From NCBI GenBank assembly GCA_946478235.1, contig CAMLBF010000009.1:1-64000 (forward strand): 64,000 nucleotides of DNA. The letters are read 5' to 3'. This document shows, in pieces, positions 58,561-64,000 of the stretch. This stretch comes from an uncultured Bartonella sp. (GTDB lineage Bacteria; Pseudomonadota; Alphaproteobacteria; Rhizobiales; Rhizobiaceae). The notes below the pieces were generated by a model, which worked only from the letters and a program-made list of their open reading frames with translations, was not told the origin of the DNA and ran no database searches. The position numbers were made by a program, and so were the translations under genes. How positions within the stretch are numbered: the stretch's first letter is position 1; every line of letters begins with the position of its first letter.

Positions 58561-61497
58561 TTAATGCGCTTCATCCCAATTTTTGGCTGCACGCGCATCA
58601 ACTTTTAACGGAACAGATAAGGACACCGCCGGCATTGTTGCATTTTCCATAACGTTTTTAACAACGCTAATTGTTTTCTCGACTTCCTGTTCAGGCACTT
58701 CAAATATTAATTCGTCATGCACTTGTAATAGCATTTTGGCTGAAAGTTTTTCGCTGTTTAATGCTGCATCCATTTTAATCATAGCACGCCGTATAATATC
58801 GGCGGCCGCCCCTTGAATAGGAGCATTTATCGCGGCACGCTCATTAAAGGCGCGAATCTGCGGATTTGATGCATTAATCTCTGGGTAATGTGCCCGTCTG
58901 CCAAAAATTGTTTCAACATAGCCATGTTCATGCGCAAATGCCTTGGTTTTTTCCATATAATCCTTAATGCCTGGAAAACGTTCAAAATAGGTGCGGATAT
59001 ATTGCCCAGCTTCTTCACGCGAAATCCCTAGCTGATTGGCAAGACCAAATGCTGAAATACCATATATAATGCCAAAATTGATAGCTTTAGCCCGTCTTCT
59101 GACTTCAGAAGGCATACCTTCAACAGGGACACCAAACATTTCCGATGCTGTCATTGCATGAATATCAAGCCCATGGGCAAATGCATCTTTTAATGCCTTA
59201 ATGTCTGCAACATGAGCCAGAACACGCAATTCAATTTGGCTATAATCTGCTGAAATTAGCATATTACCTGGGCTAGCAATAAAAGCGGCGCGGATTTTAC
59301 GTCCTTCAGGTGTTCTAACAGGTATATTTTGTAAATTTGGCTCTGATGACGCCAACCGCCCCGTTGATGTCGCAGCCATGGAATAATTGGTATGAACTCT
59401 TCCCGTACGTGGTAAAATATAATTGGGTAGTGCATCTGTATAGGTAGATTTTAGCTTGGTTAATTGGCGCCAATCGACAATCTTGCGCGGTAGCTCATGC
59501 CCTTCCGCAGCCAAATCCTCTAAAACTTGTGCAGATGTTGACCATTGACCTGTTTTGGTTTTCGAGCCACCCGGTAAACCCATTTTACCAAATAAAATTT
59601 CACCCAATTGCTTTGGCGAACCAATATTGAATTTTTCACCGGCCAGCGTGTAAATTTCATCTTCAATGGCTGCTGCTGATTGTGCCAACTCGCCAGACAA
59701 ACGCGATAATAACTGTCGGTCAACCAAAATACCGCGTTCTTCCATTCGCGCAAGAACGTCAACCAATGGCCGTTCCAGACGTTCATAAACGCGGCTAATG
59801 CCTTGTGCTATGAGTTGCGGTTTTAAAACTTGCCATAAGCGCAGTGTAACATCAGCATCTTCAGCCGCATAGGCAGTTGCTTGTGCGAGATCCACACTGG
59901 CAAAACTTGTTGACGCTTTTCCGCTACCAACAACATCTTTATACGCTATTGGTTTATGACCTAACCAACGCTCTGACAGTGCATCCATTCCATGCGTTAA
60001 AGTACCGGCATCAAGCACATAAGATAATAGCATTGTATCATCAAATGATTGGATAGTAATGCCATGCTGCTTCATGACCAACCAATCATATTTCATATTT
60101 TGCGCTATTTTTAAAATAGCTGGATTTTCTAAAACTGGCTGCAAAAGAGCCAAAGCCACCTTAATCGGAATTTGCCCTTCAACATGTCCGCCCCCCAATA
60201 AATCTTGCGTACCGGCTACGTGATTAAGTGGGACATAAGCCGCTTTGCCAGCCTGCAGAGCAATGGAAAAACCGACCAGCTCCGCCTGCATTGGATCAAG
60301 TGACGTTGTTTCTGTATCAAAAGCAAAAAAGCCCTGATCCATCGCCAAATCAAGCCAATGTTTCAGTTCTTTCTCGTCAGTTATGGTTTGATATGCAGAT
60401 ACATCTATTTTCTGCGCCAATGCTTCCGTTTTACGTTTTTCAGCAAGTTTTTGTGGCGTATCTATTTGGTCTGTTGTGTGCGAATCCGCATCTTGCTTTT
60501 CTTGCTGCGGAATACCATCAACATCCGATCCAGTGTCCAGATCTGGACCATGAGCATCTTTACCCCATTCAACTTCAAGATTTGTCGGCTGAATTGCACT
60601 GGCATCACAATCGGTTGCATCTGCAACACGACGGGTGAGTGTGTTAAATTCCATGGCTTTGAGAAAACCGACAAGCTGCGGCCCATTTGTAGGCTCCAAC
60701 AGCAATCCATCCAGCCCGATTTCTAATGGCACATCCGTTTTTAATGTAACAAGCTCACGGGCTATTTTTGTTTGATCGGCATAGGCCTTGATATTTTCGC
60801 GCCGCTTTTGTTGTTTTATATCATCAACATGGGCAAGTAGATTATCCAAGTTCCCAAACTCTTCAATCAATTGCGCTGCTGTTTTTGGCCCGATACCCGG
60901 AACACCGGGTACATTATCTGTTGAATCGCCCGTTAATGATTGCAGATCAATCATTTTTTCAGGCGGCACACCCCATTTTTCAATAACTTCGGCAATTCCA
61001 ATCGGCCGATCTTTCATGCTGTCATACATACCCACCTGATCGGTTACCAACTGCATAAGATCTTTATCGGACGAAATTATTGTCGTTTTTGCGCCATGCT
61101 GGCTCGCAAGAAAAGCGTAAGTGGCAATAATATCGTCGGCCTCGTAGCCTTCTTTTTCAATGCATGGAACATTAAACGCCCGCGTGGCCTGCCGAATGAG
61201 ACTAAATTGCGGAATAAGATCTTCCGGTGGAGAGGGGCGGTTTGCTTTATAGTCTGGATAGATTTTTTTTCTGAATGTATCAGAAGAATAATCGAAAATA
61301 ACAGCAAAATGCGTTGGCACGACGCCAACAGCAGTGTCGCGTGCATCACAAAGGAGCTTCCATAGCATATTGCAAAATCCGGCCAAGGCTCCGACAGGCA
61401 AGCCATCTTTTTTACGCGTCAATGGTGGTAGAGCATGGTATGCTCGGAAAATGTAACTTGATCCATCGACCAAAAATAGGTGATCATTTTTCTGCAT
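58561..61497 (-). CDS. polA: DNA polymerase I
   Basis: The 978-residue protein has all three domains: 5' nuclease (residues 1-290, LFLVDGSSYIFRAYHALPPL; DIIATYAFLASQHGAKTTIISSDKDLMQLV), 3'-5' proofreading exonuclease with intact DTETTSLDP, and polymerase with SADYSQIELRVLAH, RRRAKAINFGIIYG and LLQVHDELIFEV. It fills gaps and removes RNA primers. AGGAT precedes ATG 61497; upstream residues in the frame are not conserved-looking. Confidence 0.97.
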   Translation of the reverse strand: MQKNDHLFLVDGSSYIFRAYHALPPLTRKKDGLPVGALAGFCNMLWKLLCDARDTAVGVVPTHFAVIFDYSSDTFRKKIYPDYKANRPSPPEDLIPQFSLIRQATRAFNVPCIEKEGYEADDIIATYAFLASQHGAKTTIISSDKDLMQLVTDQVGMYDSMKDRPIGIAEVIEKWGVPPEKMIDLQSLTGDSTDNVPGVPGIGPKTAAQLIEEFGNLDNLLAHVDDIKQQKRRENIKAYADQTKIARELVTLKTDVPLEIGLDGLLLEPTNGPQLVGFLKAMEFNTLTRRVADATDCDASAIQPTNLEVEWGKDAHGPDLDTGSDVDGIPQQEKQDADSHTTDQIDTPQKLAEKRKTEALAQKIDVSAYQTITDEKELKHWLDLAMDQGFFAFDTETTSLDPMQAELVGFSIALQAGKAAYVPLNHVAGTQDLLGGGHVEGQIPIKVALALLQPVLENPAILKIAQNMKYDWLVMKQHGITIQSFDDTMLLSYVLDAGTLTHGMDALSERWLGHKPIAYKDVVGSGKASTSFASVDLAQATAYAAEDADVTLRLWQVLKPQLIAQGISRVYERLERPLVDVLARMEERGILVDRQLLSRLSGELAQSAAAIEDEIYTLAGEKFNIGSPKQLGEILFGKMGLPGGSKTKTGQWSTSAQVLEDLAAEGHELPRKIVDWRQLTKLKSTYTDALPNYILPRTGRVHTNYSMAATSTGRLASSEPNLQNIPVRTPEGRKIRAAFIASPGNMLISADYSQIELRVLAHVADIKALKDAFAHGLDIHAMTASEMFGVPVEGMPSEVRRRAKAINFGIIYGISAFGLANQLGISREEAGQYIRTYFERFPGIKDYMEKTKAFAHEHGYVETIFGRRAHYPEINASNPQIRAFNERAAINAPIQGAAADIIRRAMIKMDAALNSEKLSAKMLLQVHDELIFEVPEQEVEKTISVVKNVMENATMPAVSLSVPLKVDARAAKNWDEAH

Positions 61498-61654
61498 CGT
61501 CAATCCTGAAAGCCGAATCTTTAAACTTGTAGGTAACAAACTTAGCTATTTTTTTGTGTTTGCGCTTATTTATTTATATTTTTGTAGCTTTGTTAAAAAA
61601 TATTAATGTTGTTGCCCTTGAAATGCCATCTTTAAATTCTTTTATATAACCCGT

Positions 61655-61798
61655 CGGCGAAAAGTCGATATCTCCGGTTGTTGGCTTTGTCCCCTGCCAT
61701 ATCCGGATGCAGCAGCCTCCTTTCCCTCTCCAGGCTGTTGCAAAGTGCAGTGATAAGACCGTTGTGGCATCCCCCTCTCCACAACGGTCTAATTTTTT
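61655..61798 (+). ncRNA. Candidate trans-acting sRNA with three pyrimidine-rich hairpin loops
   Basis: In the 566-bp gap 61498-62063 three hairpins line up. The first, TCCGG/CCGGA (61673-61677, 61703-61707), has a loop containing GTCCCCTGCC. The second is a 10-bp stem 61709-61718/61732-61741 with loop CCTTTCCCTCTCC. The third is a 12-bp stem 61756-61767/61779-61790 with loop CATCCCCCTCT and a TTTTTT tail, an intrinsic terminator. Repeated CU-rich loops resemble alphaproteobacterial anti-Shine-Dalgarno sRNAs (alpha-r14 and CCUCCUCCC families). A TTGAAA (61618) and TATAAC (61645) upstream could be a promoter with a long spacer. The 5' end is approximate. Nothing else is evident in the gap. Confidence 0.65.
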
Positions 61799-62063
61799 GG
61801 CTCTCATTCAAGTGCTTTATTTTAAGCTGGCCAGTTTATTCTATCTCAGTTTATTCCATCATTGTCTTTTTATATGTTTTTCTATCGTTTTTCTTCCAAT
61901 TTCTTGGCATCATTTTTTAAAAAACTTATAAAAAACGGTTTTCCTTTCTTATTCTACTTACCCCTCTTTGTAATAACGAGAATCTGTATTAGGATAAGTT
62001 GTTCAACAATATTATTGAACTAAAAATAAAAATTAATGACTTAAAAATAAGTAGGGGAACACC

Positions 62064-62900
62064 ATGAAATTTTTAGCAAAAAACTACATAAAAACAGGGA
62101 TATACTTTTGTATTGGTTTTCTTTTTTTTAGCTTTCAGGCTTCTGCTGAATTGCTAGAAAAAGATAAACTATCCATTGGTTCCGATTTGACTTATCCACC
62201 CTATGCTTACATGAGCGACAATAAACCGGCCGGCTTCGATGTGGAATTTTCACGGCTACTTGCAAAACAAATGGGGCTACAACCGAATTTTGTAGATACC
62301 CGTTTTTCCAGTCTAATTACTGGAATTAGGTCGTTCAAATTCGACATTATTGCCTCGGCTATGTTCATTTCAGAAGAAAGAAGCAAAGTCCTCGATTTTA
62401 TTCCTTATATAAAAACGGGCAATTCGATGATGGTTTTGAAAGGGTCTTCCTTCCAACCAGAAACAGAAAATGACTTATGCGGTAAAACAGTAGGCTCAAT
62501 CCGCGGCGGTGCGTGGGTTCCATCTCTGCGCGCGCTTTCAACCAACTATTGTAGCAAAAATGGCAAAGCTCAGTTGGTCGTCAACGAATATGATACCGAT
62601 CCGCAGGTCACACAGGCATTACGCTCAGGTACAATTGATGTGCAAATGTCTGATGCCAGCGTGATTGCAAGTGTCATGGAGCGGTTTCCTGACCAATTTC
62701 AGGTAACAAGCCATGAATTGATTTATCCGGTACTCATCGGAATTGGCGTTGGCAAAAACAATAAAGATATCAGCAAGCAAATTTCACAGGCTTTCGAGGC
62801 TATCCGGCAAAATGGAAGCTATGCCAAATTACTGGAAAAATATCACTTTTTTGCGCCAGATCAGAACGATATTGATACTGCCATCAACAAGCTGAAATAA
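62064..62900 (+). CDS. Amino-acid ABC transporter substrate-binding protein (SBP_bac_3)
   Basis: The 278-residue protein has a signal peptide (YIKTGIYFCIGFLFFSFQASA) and a type II periplasmic binding fold of family 3: LSIGSDLTYPPYAYMSDNKPAGFDVEFSRLLAKQMG, FDIIASAMFISEERSKVLDFIPY, and CGKTVGSIRGGAWVPSL. It should bind a polar or basic amino acid. GGGGA precedes the ATG. The permease-ATPase gene starts 24 bp after its stop, forming one operon. Confidence 0.92.
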   Translation: MKFLAKNYIKTGIYFCIGFLFFSFQASAELLEKDKLSIGSDLTYPPYAYMSDNKPAGFDVEFSRLLAKQMGLQPNFVDTRFSSLITGIRSFKFDIIASAMFISEERSKVLDFIPYIKTGNSMMVLKGSSFQPETENDLCGKTVGSIRGGAWVPSLRALSTNYCSKNGKAQLVVNEYDTDPQVTQALRSGTIDVQMSDASVIASVMERFPDQFQVTSHELIYPVLIGIGVGKNNKDISKQISQAFEAIRQNGSYAKLLEKYHFFAPDQNDIDTAINKLK

Positions 62901-62923
62901 ATCTGGCAAAGTGGAACGATACT

Positions 62924-64000
62924 ATGGCGTTCGATTGGCATTATACATTCGGCCTGCTTGTGGATTCAAATTTCTGGTTTGCAACATTATTGGTCATTGA
63001 ACTGAGTGTTCTGAGTTGGCTTATAGCGGCAACTATTGGCTTTATTCTTGCTCAGGCAAAATTGTCCGATAAAACAGTTATTTCACTAGCGGCCAGTGGT
63101 TATATCTGGTTTTTCCGCAGTTTACCCTTATTGGTTCTGCTAATATTTGTATCCTGCCTACCACAGATATTTCCTTCAACGCGCACAATACTATCAAGCG
63201 CGTTCATTACTGGGCTCATTTCGCTTGTACTAAGCGAAGCGGCATATATGGCAGAAATCCACCGTGGGGGGCTAATATCAGTTCCCCCTGGACAAACTGA
63301 AGCGGCAAAGTCGCTTGGCATTAAATTTTTCGGATTACAAAAACTGATTATTGTTCCGCAAGCGTTAAAAATATCTATGCCGACTTTGGCAAATGAATTT
63401 GTCACTATCGTCAAGCTAACGTCGCTTGTTTCGGTCGTTTCATTGGCGGAAATTCTTGTCGTCGGCCAACGTCTTTACACGCAAAACTTTCTTGTTCTCG
63501 AAACGATGGCGGCCGTGGCTTTTTATTACATTGCCATCGTCACGGTTTTTAGCGTGGCATTACGATGGATAGAAAAACGCAGTGATGTACGTTTCAAATC
63601 ACAAAAAATCGGCACAATTGACGACGAAACAATTCGAAAACGCATTGGACAAAATCTGAAATTTTCGGATCTATCTCAACAAAATGACGCTATTTTAGCA
63701 CTAGACGCGCGTAAACTTTCAAAGTCTTATGGAACGCATAAAGTGCTATCCGATATAAACCTTGAAGTCAAAAATGGAGAGGTCATTTCAATTATCGGTC
63801 CTTCCGGTTCTGGAAAAACGACATTGATCCGTTTGCTCAACGGCTTGGAAAAAGCCAACCAAGGCGAAATTTTGCTACATGGCAAAAAGTTTATCCATGC
63901 CGAACAAAAACCTTCAGGGCATTTGACATTCTGGCAAGACCGCTCAATGATTGTTGACATTGGCATGGTTTTTCAGAGCTTCAATCTTTTTCATCATCTC
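62924..64000 (+). CDS. Amino-acid ABC transporter permease fused to ATPase (partial)
   Basis: From ATG 62924 the frame is open to the window end (359 residues, incomplete). Residues 1-220 are a HisM/GlnP-type permease: membrane helices and the EAA loop SVPPGQTEAAKSLGIKFFGLQKLIIVPQ. A linker of about 45 residues follows. From residue 265 on it is an ATPase (LDARKLSKSYGTHKVLSDINLEVKNG; Walker A IGPSGSGKTT; QSFNLFHHL at the edge). Fused permease-ATPase importers exist in this family but separate genes are usual. The signature and Walker B lie beyond the window. Confidence 0.92.
   Translation, partial: MAFDWHYTFGLLVDSNFWFATLLVIELSVLSWLIAATIGFILAQAKLSDKTVISLAASGYIWFFRSLPLLVLLIFVSCLPQIFPSTRTILSSAFITGLISLVLSEAAYMAEIHRGGLISVPPGQTEAAKSLGIKFFGLQKLIIVPQALKISMPTLANEFVTIVKLTSLVSVVSLAEILVVGQRLYTQNFLVLETMAAVAFYYIAIVTVFSVALRWIEKRSDVRFKSQKIGTIDDETIRKRIGQNLKFSDLSQQNDAILALDARKLSKSYGTHKVLSDINLEVKNGEVISIIGPSGSGKTTLIRLLNGLEKANQGEILLHGKKFIHAEQKPSGHLTFWQDRSMIVDIGMVFQSFNLFHHL

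Noticed and set aside
61574..61807. 77-residue minus-strand frame
   Set aside because: It is antisense to the three-hairpin sRNA candidate and has no ribosome-binding site or domain.

Overview
The window looks like chromosomal DNA of an alphaproteobacterium of the order Hyphomicrobiales (Rhizobiales), probably a low-GC member near Bartonellaceae/Brucellaceae. This rests on protein families (CenR-type response regulator, TIGR02302/DUF4175 protein, LOG protein with the rhizobial N-terminus, ScfR-like acyl-CoA regulator, the tlpA/argH/lptM/lysA order) and on a self-splicing group I intron in tRNA-Arg(CCT), known from Agrobacterium. The species is inferred, not shown. The sequence is AT-rich, gene density is moderate, and many intergenic stretches are 300-800 bp.

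Layout. 1-7.3 kb: a 16-bp tandem repeat, a LOG-family enzyme, dapD, a convergent lepA, then an overlapping leftward unit argB - pyrimidine nucleotidase - EamA exporter. 7.7-12.3 kb: LysR regulator divergent from two nearly identical aldo/keto reductases, then a ScfR-like regulator. 12.9-17.2 kb: a catabolic unit (kdgT-type permease, four-carbon acid sugar kinase, pdxA2, DeoR regulator) fitting D-threonate use, preceded by a cluster of TTGCGCAA motifs. 17.7-26.4 kb: hemW-rdgB-rph leftward and hrcA...grpE rightward; an SsuABC/TauABC-like ABC transporter and an atypical hemC lie between hrcA and grpE. 26.8-29.6 kb: a 26-bp tandem repeat, a D-Ala-D-Ala carboxypeptidase with a SPOR domain, an unidentified plus-strand structured RNA unit, and the intron-bearing tRNA. 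29.6-34.5 kb: aroK-aroB leftward; a small membrane protein, xerD and accA rightward. Two parS-like sites flank the stretch after accA. 34.6-41.3 kb: DUF4145 protein, L,D-transpeptidase, cenR, a cyclic-nucleotide-binding protein, a methyltransferase whose 3' end sits in a 370-bp tandem duplication, a lipoprotein, cysK and a DUF305 protein. 41.8-50.3 kb: DUF4175, lysA, lptM, argH, tlpA, DUF188, YihY and a cobalamin adenosyltransferase. 50.6-58.4 kb: MFS carboxylate/sugar-acid type transporter, 2-hydroxyacid dehydrogenase, SH3 protein, FAH-family hydrolase, LysE exporter, argG, a membrane protein and a 52-residue membrane protein. 58.5-64 kb: polA, a three-hairpin sRNA candidate with pyrimidine-rich loops, and an amino-acid ABC transporter with a fused permease-ATPase cut by the window edge.

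Most genes are housekeeping: lysine/DAP (dapD, lysA), arginine (argB, argG, argH), shikimate (aroK, aroB), cysteine, fatty-acid initiation, heme, cell-wall remodelling and replication/repair. The accessory content is the threonate unit, the aldo/keto reductase pair, the ABC transporters and the MFS/2-hydroxyacid dehydrogenase pair. The strongest unusual signals are non-coding: the tRNA-Arg group I intron, orphan structured RNAs at about 2.1, 28.7 and 61.7 kb, paired parS-like sites, an orphan Fur-box-like dyad, an attenuator-like terminator just before deoR, and three kinds of tandem repeat. I found no CRISPR array, insertion sequence, prophage or clear defence island.
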